A stretch of 64,000 nucleotides of DNA from Adineta steineri. Lineage: Eukaryota; Rotifera; Eurotatoria; Adinetida; Adinetidae. The translations under genes were made by a program, and so were the position numbers. The DNA lies in NCBI GenBank assembly GCA_905250115.1, contig CAJNOI010000042.1:549875-613874 (forward strand), written 5' to 3'. Within the stretch, counting starts at the first letter, position 1. The number at the start of each line of letters is the position of its first letter. The notes under the pieces are model-generated. The model did not search any database. It was not told where the DNA came from and worked only from the letters and a program-made list of their open reading frames with translations. This document shows, in pieces, positions 1-14,804 of this stretch.

Positions 1-2455
1 TTGTAGTTGGAAGTGTTAGCTAATTCAAACCATCACATTGGAGAAAATCGTATCGACAACCATATCATGTTTCGGAATGACCACCAAATGAACAAATCAT
101 ATTTAAATTAGTTTCACCATAAATGATGTTTTCAGGATATATCGTAATATAACTGCGAAGGATCATTGAGTACTGTATCAATAGAAATAGTTGATTGTTT
201 ATAAAAGAGAGTTTTCATTCGATTTCACTAGACATTACTTTGGAATGTTTGAAAATTTAGTAATATTTTTTCAAAGATGTTTAAAAAATAATCGAGTTTT
301 ATATAAAATGAATGTAGTTTCAATACAACAAGTATCGCATAATTATACTTATAGTCTAGCTGACAATATTTACAATTCATTTTCTTTGAATACAGCTACA
401 TCGAGTATGTAGATTACATAGCATATACAACTATTCATTATGAAATAAAGACAAAAAGCTATAATCTTTTTTTGTTGTTCATAAGAGACAGTAATATTTG
501 TAATAAAATAACTGTTTGAGACGAAGTCAACATTCAATATATTTTGTATAAGAAATAGAATTTAATAATAATCGCTATTTTAATCTCAAATTAATGATTT
601 CCAATTTGTTATAGCATGAGTAACGAATATTCTTAATGGCAAAAATATGTGATCTTTTCATTGATCCCTCATTTCAAGTATTTTCCAATGAACTGGCTAT
701 ATTATACACATTTCATAACTAAACTAATACTATAGACGAAATATAAGAGTTTTTAATCAAAGTATGTACTTAATTTTCTCTACCCATAGTCATTTTGAAG
801 AAAGTAAGTCTAACTCGTATGAAAAAATTCGCTACTAAACTGATTGATTACAATTAACGAGCTAGTTCTTAGAACTGTAAACCATCACAAATATATTTCT
901 TGTCGAAAAACACGATCAGAGTTACGTCAAACGTATTTGTAGTTCTACCTGAAATATTACACAATGCTCGTTTTTGTCATTGAAAAGCTTTAATTAATCA
1001 TAATGCTGAAACAAATGTTATAAAATTTATTCATACAATTTATTTTCATTTTATTTCGTACTTCAATCCAAGTACAATACTTTAAATGACAGTATTTATT
1101 TTATCTCTGTCGGTAACAGAATTTTTCTGTTTGTGACAAGAACTAAATATTTTTGCTTTTGCTTTTAAAATTTAATTTTCTTTCTTAATGTTTCAACTAA
1201 GAAGTCTTATACGATAAGTAGCAACAAAGTCATATAAATAGTGCAATCAGAGTAAAAGAGTATTATAATTAATTTATTTGGTAGGTAGCAGAATTCCTTT
1301 AGATTTTAATTATTTTTGAGAAGATCTATTCTTATCAGAAAGTTAATAAGAAAAACAAAAGCAAATAAAAGTATCAGTTTTCTAAATACAATATTTATTA
1401 TATGTAACTTTAGAAGAAAAACATGTAAAAATAAGGTTTTACAATTCTACTAAATCATTTTTTCTCTTAACATAATACATAACAAAAATCTATGCAGAAA
1501 TCTATTTCATTAAATCCACCAAGAAGAAGTGTATTTTATCATATAAATACTTTGATAAATATCATCTATATCTTTAACTTCACTGATTTCGTTTAATTTG
1601 AAAAGAACATGACAGTCACATTTTTTACCTTAAAGTATAATCAGTTAATTAAATTCTAGATAATTCTAAATTGTTAGTAGAATTTGCTTATCATTTAGAA
1701 TAGAAGATTGTTTACGATGAAGAAAATGACATGTACTGTAGATGATCTTCTGTCATTTTATTTCCAGTACTTTTTCTTTCTAATAATAATTATATTTCAG
1801 TCGTTTTATAAATAAAATCTCGTCAAAAACATTTTAAATCATGTCTAGTAGAAAATTATTTCTTTCATGTTTATTTTTTTATAAAATTAGATATGTATAT
1901 ATACATTGTATCATTTAAAAATCGAGTTTAATTTCGTAAATTGTATTTTTTTATCATACTTTTATTGAGAGATTAAATATAGAATTATTCGTTAGACTTA
2001 ATTCAATATGATTCCTTATCGTTCTCCTCAATAAAATATTAAATCAAATACGAAAGTTACATAGTTTAGGTTAATATTTTTTTTAATATAAAATAATTTA
2101 ATTGGTTGAATAAAAAACCTCTTGAATGAGGTATTTCGTTTTTTTATAGAGGTCACCTTGATTATACAAGGTTGGTTTCTTATCATGAAGTTTACATCAT
2201 CACTGTTCAACCTTTTTTTGCATAAGAATAATGACGATGCAAAAAACGTGATACGAATCTATTCTTTTCTCTACTTATATATATATATATATATAAATAT
2301 TATACGTCATTAAACTTATTTTACTGTCATGTAATTAATAAATAATACATTTTATTCCGGTAAAAATCTGCTTCTGACACGACTTCATATTTAAATTTAT
2401 TTTTTAATATAATAAAACTAAGAGAAAAAAGTTCTTTATTTTAGAAGAAAAAATA
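1..2455. other. AT-rich intergenic DNA, no gene recognised
   Basis: No reading frame with credible codon use or recognisable protein similarity was seen on either strand. A frame at 191-412 is AT-rich and matches nothing I recognise. A TA microsatellite lies near 2277-2296. The last part is presumably the promoter and 5' UTR of the reductase gene beginning at 2456. Confidence 0.5.
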
Positions 2456-5583
<3,128 letters not shown>

Positions 5584-5585
<2 letters not shown>

Positions 5586-5617
5586 AGTTCCCCTGGCTAA
5601 ATATAGACCAGGGCTTT
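5584..5617 (+). promoter_or_regulatory. Stem-loop just 3' of the selenocysteine UGA
   Basis: Six G/C-rich pairs (CCCTGG 5591-5596 with CCAGGG 5608-5613) close an 11-nt loop. The stem extends through AAAG/CTTT with a three-base bulge. It begins four nucleotides after the UGA codon. That position fits a selenocysteine redefinition element that helps recoding. It lacks the UGA/GA quartet of a SECIS, so it is probably not the SECIS itself. No convincing SECIS was found by eye in 5618-6100. Confidence 0.45.
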
Positions 5618-6558
5618 CTTTTGCTCAATTGTAATGAATAATATATAACGATATTGTTCTTTAATGATAAATTTGTCTGCCAAAGCTCGTACATGATGTC
5701 GAGAAGCTTCAAATTTTGATTATCATATCGTTTATTATGTTATTTAATCATTGAGTTTTATAATATTGTTATTTTTCTAAAAAATCCTATGTTTTGCTAT
5801 TACTAACAAAATTTCTTTTTTGTTTTTTCGTTATATTAATCTACATATTTAATAAACTTAAACTTCCCTGCAATCACGCAAATTAACAAAATCTATACTT
5901 TAAAACTATACATGTATTCATTCTTATTCAAATAATAAAATTATTTATTATCTCAACTCATTCATACCATTGCTTTGAAGTAAAAATATACTCTACACTT
6001 TATAATCTAATACAATTATTATTTATAATGAGATTCAACTCAAAAGCGGTATATTTCAATAGACAACTAAACAAAACTTCAATACCGTGCCATTTTTATC
6101 CATTGAATATTAAAACTATTAAATCATAAATTTCATTTTCTTTTAATTATATTAATTAAATAAAATCTATTCAGAACTCGAGTCTTTTTGATTATGAACG
6201 TAAAATAATCTTTTTCCGAAATCTGATTTAATAAAAATTAGTTTTTTGTCAAATATCTACAAAGCAAATGACTTCACTCTGATAGATTTTAACTAGATCT
6301 TATGCGCATCTATGTAAAGTGAATTTCAATCATATAATCACTGAAGTTTTGTCAATATTTCATACGTATATAAGAAAAAGAAAAAACAATGCCATCGTTT
6401 ATCTATTCAATCGTCGTCAATCGTGTTCATAGAAAAATAGTTCATTGTCCTTGTTGATAATCATTGATATCATCGATCAAATAAATAAAATAATCACATC
6501 TATTTAAACGTTCACATTAAGAAGTTGAAAAAAATTCATATATTGAGGTCATCTAACT
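5618..6558. other. 3' UTR of the reductase gene and AT-rich intergenic DNA
   Basis: The SECIS element of the selenoprotein mRNA should lie here. Loose ATGA...AA...TGAT arrangements occur around 5634-5720, but I could not fold one convincingly. The remainder is AT-rich spacer and the probable promoter of the F-box gene at 6559. Confidence 0.4.
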
Positions 6559-9500
6559 ATGGAACATTTATTGGTTGAATTAAATGATTTACCAGATGAA
6601 ATTTTGTTGATGATTTTCAAAAAATTGAATAACGTTTCATTATTATGTTCGTTAATAAGTGTTAATCGACGACTTAATACAATTGTACGTGATCCAATAT
6701 TTACATGTCATTTAAAACTAATGAGACATTCTCCGAATGATTCTATTGGTCCATTACCTGATACAACTCTTGATCGTTTATGTTCGGAAATTTTACCTGA
6801 AATTCGTAATCAAATTCAACGACTTGATCTTGAATCGTCATCTATTGAACGTATATTACTTGCTACAAATTATCCGAATTTATATGGACTTGGCTTATTT
6901 AATCTTGACACAGAAACAGCTTTATCTCTATTCGGAGGTAAGATGATAATTCAACTTCATTAATCTAATATGAAAAAATGTCTGTCCTTTAAATGTTTGG
7001 TTCTTGTACGAAAGAGGAAGTTCAATAAAACTTCCCACAGTATATCGTTTCGTTCATGTTAATGTTAGTGTGATGAGAATGTCTTCCCTCGAGTAATTGA
7101 AAATTGGCAAAAAATCTTCGTTCGAGTTTACAAAATAATTTGGAAATTTTTCTGATTTCTACAGTTCTATTCGACTGCGTTTATCTATAGGTTAGTGGCG
7201 TAACCAGGGGGGGGCCAGATGGGGCTTAGCCCCATCACCGAGTGTTTAAGCCCCATCACCCGGATTTTGTGGAACTCACGTAAATTTTCGAAGAAAATCG
7301 TGAGTGTAAGTTTTAAGTTCAAGCTTCCCAGCTCCCCTCCCCTCCCCCCCCCCCTCCCCAAATTCAATAAAAATACGCAAAAATCATTAAAAATAGCTAT
7401 AAATTGCTAAAATTTTAATAAAAATACTGAAAAAACGTTAAAAATAGCTGTAAGTTGCGGGATTTTCTATAAAATATAAGTAAAATGGTTAAATACAGCT
7501 ATAAATTAGTAGAATTTTAATAAAAATAAGCAAAAATAGTTAAAAATAGCCATAAATTACTACAAATTTAATAAAAAAAAATAACGAAAATGGCTATAAA
7601 TTGCGGAAATTTTTATGAAAATAATGACAAATCGCTAAAAATAGCAATATACTGCCGCAAATTTAATAGAAATAACCAAAAATTGTTAAAAATAGCTATA
7701 AATTAACTAAATTTGAGCAAAAAAAGAAGACAAAGGGCTTAAACATGATCAGATATTTTGATGCGAACATACGTGAGCTCCACATTTTTAGCCCCAACGG
7801 GGCTGCGCTGATAAGCTTTTTTAGTTACTAAACTTGACAATCAAAAAATCCAAAAGACTAGACAGTTTTGGGCAGAGCTGGGCAACTTAGCAGAAAAAAG
7901 TGAATTAATTCAATTCAATTCGTGAAAAAAACTTTTGAATTCAATTCAACGCAATTCGCGTTCACTAAAAATTTTCTAGAATTCAACTCAGTTCAATTCA
8001 ATTCAGTCATAGTAAAAAGTTGTACTCAATTCAATTCAACTAGGTTAATGAATGGAATTGAGTTAAATTGAGTTCGTCATTTTTCGAACTGAGTTGTCAT
8101 TCCTGGTTTTGGGGCTGAGCCCCATCACCCTTAAATTCCTGGTTACGCCACTACTATAGGTCAAAAGCCACTTTTTGTTCGAAAAATTTTTACCTTTGAG
8201 TGACATTGAATTCTTTATTATTAGAGTATTATAGTGAGTATTGTATTCAAAGAATTCGTTTGTATAACTGTTTTCTCAATAACTCAATAATGAAAGAAGA
8301 TAAATATCTGCAATTTTTAGAATTGAACATACGAGATTCTAGGAAATCGATTTAATCTATCTGATGGTTGGCCAGAGTTGAGCATACTTTCATGATCAGT
8401 AATTCAAAAACACAGGGGCCTGTAAGAGAAAAAGCTTATTGAAAAGAGCATGCGAAATGGTAATGTGAAAATGAACACTAATTGAAATGAGAAGGTAGGG
8501 TGCTACCATCAGTTAATAAAAAAAGAGGAAGTATTTAAGAAAAAAGAATAAATATTTCGGTTAAATTATCAAAATAAATTTAAATGAATAGTTTTATTAA
8601 TTGATTTTCTATATTTTTTGATTTAGATCAATCCTCATTAATGCATATAAATAAAAATCAAATCTCATTTCTGATTATTAATATAACTGAAATTATAAAT
8701 GAAAGATCAATGGAACATCCAAAGACGTTTGTATTTACACAGATCTTTATTCAATATCCTAATTTACAATATTTGAATTTTGGTCCATCTTCAACTTTGT
8801 ATAGACATTTATCATTTTCTAATTCATCTCCAATTTGTATATCTTCAAATCTATTAGAACTACATGTCTCTTTGTCTAATTTTACCGACTGTCTTTATAT
8901 ACTCGATGGACGTTTTAATCAACTTCGTATTTTTCATGTTAATATTTCTTCTATATACGCTGCAGATAAAAAAGTTGCTAAAGAGGTAAATTATTTTCAT
9001 TTTTATTTAATATTATTCGAAATACATCATTATATTTTCGTTTTATAGGAAAAATTATTGAATTTAAAATGCTTTTCGTTACACTGTGATGAGTTTACAA
9101 ATGTTTATAATGAATTTATTTTACCACTTGTATGTCGAATGTCAAACTTGGAGAACCTTGATTTAAATCTTCTTCTTCACGTAAAAGAAAAATTTATTGA
9201 TGGAAATGATTTAAAGAAAAATCTTATCAATCATATGACACGATTAGAAAAGTTTACATTTAATATTTACTCAATTTTGCTTGATTGTAATCAAATTGAT
9301 TTACAACCACTTGAATACATACAAAATACATTTAATAATTTTAAATATAATCAAATTATTTGTTCTGTAGATTACTGTGAAACACGAGGTAGCCGGTGTC
9401 GAATTTATTCATATCCATATAAATTGAAATTTTACAATGATATAACAAATAATTTTTCAGGTGAATTATTCACATATGTTCGTCGAATATCATTATCGGA

Positions 9501-9909
9501 TAAAAATCCATTTGAACACGAATTTTTTCTTCGAATTGAGAAATCATTTCCATTTGTAGAGAAAATTTCTATGCGCAATTTTCAACCACAAAATAACAAA
9601 TTATGTACAGAATCAAATGATGATAATCAGCATTGGTCAATTGTGAAATATTCTCATCTTACTAATCTTACACTTAATACAGTTCATGATGATTATGTTG
9701 AACAATTTTTAGACAATAGAAAAGTATGTTTACCCAATAATGTTCATCTTGACATCGGTTATGAACAATTAAAAAGAGTGACAAACAATTTTACAAGAAA
9801 TATAACACAAATCAATTGTAGAAAATTAAAATCTATGTGTTTATATGGTGATGAAATTTCTCAACATGTCAAAGATTATTTTCCTCATACAGAAATAATC
9901 TGCTTATAA
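6559..9909 (+). CDS. F-box protein, bdelloid family (copy 1)
   Basis: Probable substrate adaptor of an SCF ubiquitin ligase. Exons 6559-6937, 8627-8985 and 9049-9909 join in phase to 532 residues. An N-terminal F-box spans residues 5-50, with LNDLPDEILLMIFKKL followed by an LCSLISVNRRLNTIVRD-type second half. The rest is a diverged leucine-rich-like region with recurring motifs such as HEFFLRIEKSFPF. The gene at 61770-63519 has the same exon plan, the same intron phases and clear similarity along its length, which supports this model. Intron 1 is 1.69 kb because a hAT-type MITE sits inside it; the matching intron of the paralogue is only 51 bp. Which substrate it binds cannot be told. Extra copies of its 3' end lie at 11619 and 16440. 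Confidence 0.85.
7193..8153. mobile_element. hAT-type non-autonomous DNA transposon (MITE) in an F-box intron
   Basis: Perfect 16 bp terminal inverted repeats (TAGTGGCGTAACCAGG at 7193-7208 and its complement at 8138-8153) are flanked by a perfect 8 bp target duplication, CTATAGGT (7185-7192 and 8154-8161). The TAGNG start and 8 bp duplication are hallmarks of the hAT superfamily. The 961 bp contain no transposase. Inside are GGGGCT/AGCCCC-rich subterminal arms, a degenerate AT-rich tandem repeat and a stretch rich in AATTCAATTC. Confidence 0.92.
7365..7725 (+). repeat. Degenerate AT-rich tandem repeat inside the MITE
   Basis: About six copies of a unit of roughly 55-60 bp, built around 'AAAAATAGCTATAAATTG' and 'TTAATAAAAATA', with considerable drift. 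It has no coding capacity and accounts for much of the length of the element. Confidence 0.7.
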
Positions 9910-10316
9910 TGTACTTTATATAAATAAAATTCGTTTACAAAATTAAACTATTCAAATACAGATAATTATTTTTTCTATTCAACTCAAAGGAACTAAATCT
10001 ATATAAATATTCATATGAAAATAGTCAGACTCAAAGTACAAGTGATGAAAAATTAGTAAAAAAATATGCTATAGAGCAATACTTCAAAATAGCATCCATA
10101 AAAGTTATTTAGTATGATATTAGATGAAATATGTACCTGTCTTACGCTTGATTCATTATTAAGGTTAAGCTTTTGGAATGATAATTTCATAACATAAACT
10201 GTTGGAAACTACCACAGACAAAGTGCATCCTGTACTTTATATTTTCATCCAAAATATAGAGTTTATGATCAAAAGAAATGTTCTTAGATGTACATGAATA
10301 ATAGAAATATAGATGT
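9910..10316. repeat. F-box gene 3' flank, the template for the extra 3' ends
   Basis: The 3' UTR and flank of the F-box gene up to about 10110 recur at 11619-11960 and 16440-16625, including the runs 'TTCAAATACAGATAATT' and 'ATGCTATAGAGCAATACTTC'. Nothing else was recognised before the convergent gene ending at 10317. Confidence 0.7.
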
Positions 10317-11284
10317 TTATAATACAAATAAAAATCTAATATGATATGGTACAAGCTGTTGATATGTTTTCTGAGTATGTTTAATACATGATTGAATAGC
10401 CTTTAATGATAAACTATTTAAAGTTTCAACGTCAGTATTCTCTAGTTCATGTTGTGATTTCACATTTTTGCTTCCAACTTTTTACTTGAAAATGAACGTC
10501 TACATATAGGTTGACGAAAGAGAAAAAACCATAGGAATACAAAAGGAAAATCACATGAAATATAATGATAACGAAGATACAGAACTAATGTCATATATAA
10601 AAGATAGGAAAAATGCTATCGATAGAGAGAATGAGTAGAGAAGATGTATATGAACAACAGATAACAAACATAAAGTAGAACGAACGAAAATAAACCGTAT
10701 ATACTAACAATAGCATCCAGGGCATAACACACTGCTTAGTTATTTTTTTTTGTGATTTACGATATTTTATAATTTCTTTTGTCCGTTTTTGTATTTTTTC
10801 TAATAAATCGTCAACATTCATTAATCGACTAAAAAAAATATTTTCAAGATAAAGAATTAGTAAAAGAAATACTGAACTTACTTATTAACAAAATAAGCTT
10901 CAACTGGTATTGGAATTTTTGATTCTTTACCACTGATCTAAATTCAAAGAAACAATAAAAATAGATAGTTATAAAAAATAACTCACTGGAAATAAAATAA
11001 GAAATGTGTTGTTTTCAAATAGATATTCAATAGAAATTTTTTCTTGATTAAAAATATATTTAAGAGTAAACGAAGAATTTTTTTCTTCATTTTCGTTTCG
11101 TTTCAGTATTAATGCTTCATCATCACCCTGTAAAATAAAAATAAATTCTTACTTCATTTCCGTTATCGATAATAAAACCATGCCGAATAAAACAATAGTG
11201 TGCTACAATGATTAATTGATCTCGATTTTTTATTTTATCTTTATGCAGAGATAAAATCCACGATAGAAATGGATAATTTTTCAT
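10317..11284 (-). CDS. Small protein resembling the PI31/FBXO7 FP domain (copy A)
   Basis: The most complete of four related copies. Minus-strand exons are 11153-11284, 10987-11127, 10882-10937 and from 10828 downward; a last exon of about 10470-10317 encodes a helical tail ending IRFLFVL. Phases of the first four agree. The protein begins MKNYPFLSWILSL, then has RDQLIIVAHYCFIRHGF, two beta-rich exons (SSFTLKYIF..., FENNTFLILFPISGKESK) and a Lys-rich helix. The order D-L-x-x-x-x-H-x-x-x-x-x-GF, then L-x-Y and the strand before a 'VN..' turn, resembles the N-terminal FP domain shared by proteasome regulator PI31 and FBXO7. This is similarity judged by eye only. The junction from exon 4 to the last exon is uncertain. 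If correct, it would bind proteasome or SCF components. Confidence 0.5.
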
Positions 11285-11339
11285 TTTAATCTACAAAATA
11301 AAATAAAATAAAATAATAGTCACAAGATTTATAAAATAT

Positions 11340-11618
11340 ACCCAGGTTGAACAATCCAGTACGGGAACGGCCGGTTTCATGGTAATCCGGAGATTTCAGG
11401 GAAGCAGTATTCCCGTTGAATGGATCCGGTGACCGAATTTATCTGGTTTGGGCCGGAACCGACAGAAATATGTCCAAACCGGCAGCCGGATACAGTGACC
11501 TCATTTCTCCAGTGGATTCCTGGCATTTTACGGGCGGGTTCAGTCCGGAAATGGCGAGTTTCTTCAGGGATTTTGCCGGAAATTCATGGAATCCTGCGTC
11601 AGGAACCATCATCCCGGG
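11340..11618. mobile_element. GC-rich mobile element, copy 1
   Basis: A sharp jump from AT-rich to GC-rich sequence starts at ACCCAGGTTGAACAATCC and ends in ATCCCGGG at the junction with an F-box fragment. A second copy at 18594-18817 and a start at 63915 share the same terminus, which defines a family. Frames within it are rich in Pro, Gly, Arg and Trp and look like chance translations of GC-rich DNA. No transposase is present. Confidence 0.75.
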
Positions 11619-12150
11619 GAACAATTAAAAAGAGTGACAAACAATTTTACAAGAAATATAACACAAATCAATTGTAGAAAATTAAAATCTATATGTTTAG
11701 TTGTCGATGAAATTTCTCAATATGTTAAAGATTATTTTCCTCATACAGAAATAATCTGCTTTTGATGTACTTTATGCAAATAAAATTCAACTATTCAAAT
11801 ACAGATAATTGCTTTTTCTATTCAACTAATAGAAACTAAATCTATATAAATATTTATATGAAAATAGTCAGACATGATAAGGTGCAATTGATGAAAAATT
11901 AGTAAAAAAATATGCTATAGAGCAATACTTCAAAATAGCAGCTATAAAAAAAGTTATTTAATATATCTATCTTGCTTAGTTAGATGAAATTTTGTATTCT
12001 TCTTTTCTCTCCAGTATATATACATATGTATATATGTGTTTACATTTATTTAGATCATTTTATATTTTTTTATTTAAAATGAAAGCAAACTAATTTATCA
12101 ATTCGCTCATATATCTTGATAAAGATATTATTAAAAATGCTGATATGTTC
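11619..12150 (+). pseudogene. 3'-end fragment of the F-box gene
   Basis: Nearly identical to 9764 onward: the last ~45 codons of F-box copy 1, its stop region and its 3' flank. It starts abruptly at the end of the GC-rich element, with no F-box or middle exons. Point changes are visible, for example at the codons after KLKSI. It sits between two GC-rich blocks and was either captured by the element or cut by it. Confidence 0.8.
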
Positions 12151-13802
12151 ACAGGACGGACGTTCCGGCCTCCGGATCCGAACGGAAAGCATACTTTTTC
12201 CGATGCCTTTCCGAACGGTTCCGGTCAGTTCCAAACGGAATGAAAAGGAAAACCAACGGCAACCTGACGCGGTATTCCAGACCGGAATGTCCCGGGTCGG
12301 ATATGGGAAAATTCTTACACGATCCGTTGAACAGTTTCCTATAATATCCGTAAATAACCGTCCATATAAAACAAAATATCCAATACACTACACTATTTCC
12401 GACAACGTATCCAATTGGAAACGAAAGGAAACCCCTAAAATAATTCACACGAATCCGGCGATCCGTTTTTTCCTTAATCTTCCTTTATTTTTCGCGCAAA
12501 TCCGATAAAAAACGACCAGTTCCTGTGACCGGAACCGTCAAAAAACAGAAAAGTCCGATCCTATAAATTCCCTCGATTTCCCATCATAACCCGACGGATC
12601 CAGCCATATCCCCAAACATCCCGACAAAAACGAACAAATAAATACAACAAACCCACGAAAACCATCTCAAAATACTACTCGACAGACTAAGATCTTCACG
12701 CTAAACCAACACCGCCCTGATCATCATTTAAAAGTGCAAACAATAAGTCCCAAATGGGCGCTATATATAACGACCGTCATATTTCTTCACAACTTTTCAC
12801 CGGATTGAAATCCGCTGAAACCGTCCAGAAGAAAACCGCCATTTCAAAACATCCCTACTTCATTATTTTCACGTACCCTTTCAAATGGATTCAGATCCGC
12901 CAAAAAAATCTTCCACAAATATGAACATTTTCAAAATATGCTTTATTTTTAATTTCGATTCGATTAACGATCAGAGTATCGTCGGCTCAAAACACAATGA
13001 CCATTCTAAAACGCGATTTATTTTGTCTTTCTCAATCAACACTTTTCAGCTGCTTATAATCCCACTACGAATCTTCAACACTAGTAAAAAATAAACCAAG
13101 TTTAGACTTCTTACTTTGTTTCAGGATTTTTGAGCGGATTATAATCCGATTAATAAGCCCAGGTCAAAATAATAAAATAAATTAAGTTTTAGAATTTCAA
13201 TTTTGCTTCAGGATTTTTAGCGGATTATAATCCGCTCAGAAATCCTCGGGAAAAATGCTCCTTCTGGGAGAGCACTCAATGTCATATTTACATGCAGGAT
13301 TATTAATCCGATTATAATCCGCTCAAAAATCTTGGAAATGAAAAAGTTGTTTTGATACGTAGCTTAGTTCTGTTGCGGGGGATGACTGGAGGATTGCTTA
13401 TCGGATTATAGTTGGGATTTCAATTCTCATCAATACTTAGGCTGCCTAGGTATAACTGTTTCTGTTAAAATTATATGTGTACAATTGAAGTATTTAGGCA
13501 TAGTGACGAGGTATCGTTTTTTTTGTAGAGGTAATGAGTATCGGAATAAACCCGGAAATTGTCGGAACTGAATAATTAGAAAACGTTTGGGAACCTCTAG
13601 TTTTCCTTTGGGGTTCCGGGTGTCGGATATTATAGGGAAAGTTTTGGATTTTTTTCCGAGTATTACGACGATTTTCCATTGGGATATGATGAGAAACCAA
13701 GGGAAATTTTCCGGTGAATTCCGGTCTGGAATACTGCGTCAGGAAGTTATCGGAAGATGTGGGAACCGATCAGTTCCGGGTCGGATTTTTCGACCTGGAT
13801 TC
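12150..13802. mobile_element. GC-rich mobile element with inverted repeats and palindromes
   Basis: A second block of unlike base composition. An inverted repeat of 26 bp with one mismatch links 12263-12288 (begins CCTGACGCGGTATTCC) with 13718-13743. The right end, read in reverse, is CCAGGTCGAAAAATCC and matches the ACCCAGGTYGAACAATCC terminus of the elements at 11340, 18594 and 63915. The whole interval 11340-13802 may therefore be one composite element. The middle contains AGCGGATTATAATCCGCT palindromes. No protein similar to a transposase was recognised. Confidence 0.7.
13133..13325. repeat. Three palindromic copies of AGCGGATTATAATCCGCT
   Basis: Copies at 13133-13150 (imperfect), 13219-13236 (perfect) and about 13309-13325 (partial). 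At 13209-13246 the palindrome extends to about 38 bp with few mismatches (CAGGATTTTT...AGAAATCCT arms). Weaker relatives (GGATTxxxATCCGC) lie near 12803 and 12890. Confidence 0.8.
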
Positions 13803-13805
13803 ATT

Positions 13806-14252
13806 CTAGTTGGCCATTATTGTTTAATTAAGTTAGGACTTATTATTGCAGGTAAACAAAATGAAGTAAGAAATTATTCTTAAAAATTAATTTTAGTAAT
13901 TTGTTTTTATTTTAAAGAAAAATGAAATATTGAATATCGTGAAAATGGTGATGGTGATTTTTTTATTGATTATCGTCTTAATGAGCTACCAATCAACATC
14001 AATTACACCTTTGACAATGATACTTTTCTAATGGTAGTAAGCGTAAGTTATTTTTTTCCATTTGTATCTAATTTTTATTGTTTTTTATATTTAGATCGGT
14101 GGTGCTGAATCAAAAATTCCAATATCAGTTGTAGATCATTTTGCCAATAAGTAAGTTCAATATTTCTTTTAACTAATTTATTATTGTTAAAATATTTTTT
14201 TAGTAAAATGAAAGGTATTAATGCACTGGTCGGCTTGATAGAAAAAAAATGA
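13806..14252 (+). pseudogene. FP-domain-like gene, broken copy D
   Basis: Begins mid-exon at the right end of the GC-rich element with ILVGHYCLIKLGLII, so the N-terminus is missing. The following exon carries an in-frame TGA just before NIEYRENGDGDFF. The third exon (14095-14150) is 56 nt, exactly as in copy A, and reads IGGAESKIPISVVDHF. A last exon from 14204 ends at TGA 14250-14252. It lies head-to-head with copy A across the mobile element. Confidence 0.7.
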
Positions 14253-14804
14253 GAAACATATTAACAAATCGTCGTTCGCAAATGAAAAACAATTAATATA
14301 TCCGATCCAATTCATTTCCATGGTATATTGACTTCTCATAAACGCACCTAATCACCTTTTCTCTATCCCCTACTATTATCTGTCGTTCTTTCCTTCATAT
14401 CACCACATAATACATCATTTTTTTATAGCCGACTAAGTGAACAGTCACGTTACTTTTTCGTATTATACAAAGCATGTGAAAGAGATGAAGAAAGCTTTTA
14501 GATGTTTATTTGAACTTCAGCAAATTCATATAAATATTAATTAATATCAATCTATTCACATCAAGAGATTTTGGAAGAAATACAGATCGAATAGCAGCTA
14601 ATCGTTATGGTATATAAGCTACTCGTCTTTATCTATTCTTACTTATTGGTTCACTTGCATGTGTTGCTATTTATTTCATTATTGAACCAAAAAATTTAAC
14701 AAAAACATTTAATAAATCATCATTTAATAAGTATGATCAACTTAAAAATCAATATGGTAATGAATTAAAATGTATTTGTTCATCATCTGTATCAATTTAT
14801 AATT

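Noticed and set aside
191-412. 73-residue plus-strand frame
   Set aside because: It has no recognisable similarity, no splice context and a composition like the surrounding AT-rich DNA.
2277-2296. TA repeat as a regulatory element
   Set aside because: Such short microsatellites occur throughout the window and show no link to a gene feature.
5632-5720. Candidate SECIS (ATGA ... AAA ... TGAT)
   Set aside because: Spacing and base pairing of helix II do not fit the consensus when folded by hand, so I did not annotate it.
11416-12508. Overlapping frames in GC-rich DNA on both strands (Pro/Arg/Trp-rich)
   Set aside because: They lie inside mobile-element sequence, overlap antisense frames of equal length and lack any domain; GC-rich codons produce such frames by chance.
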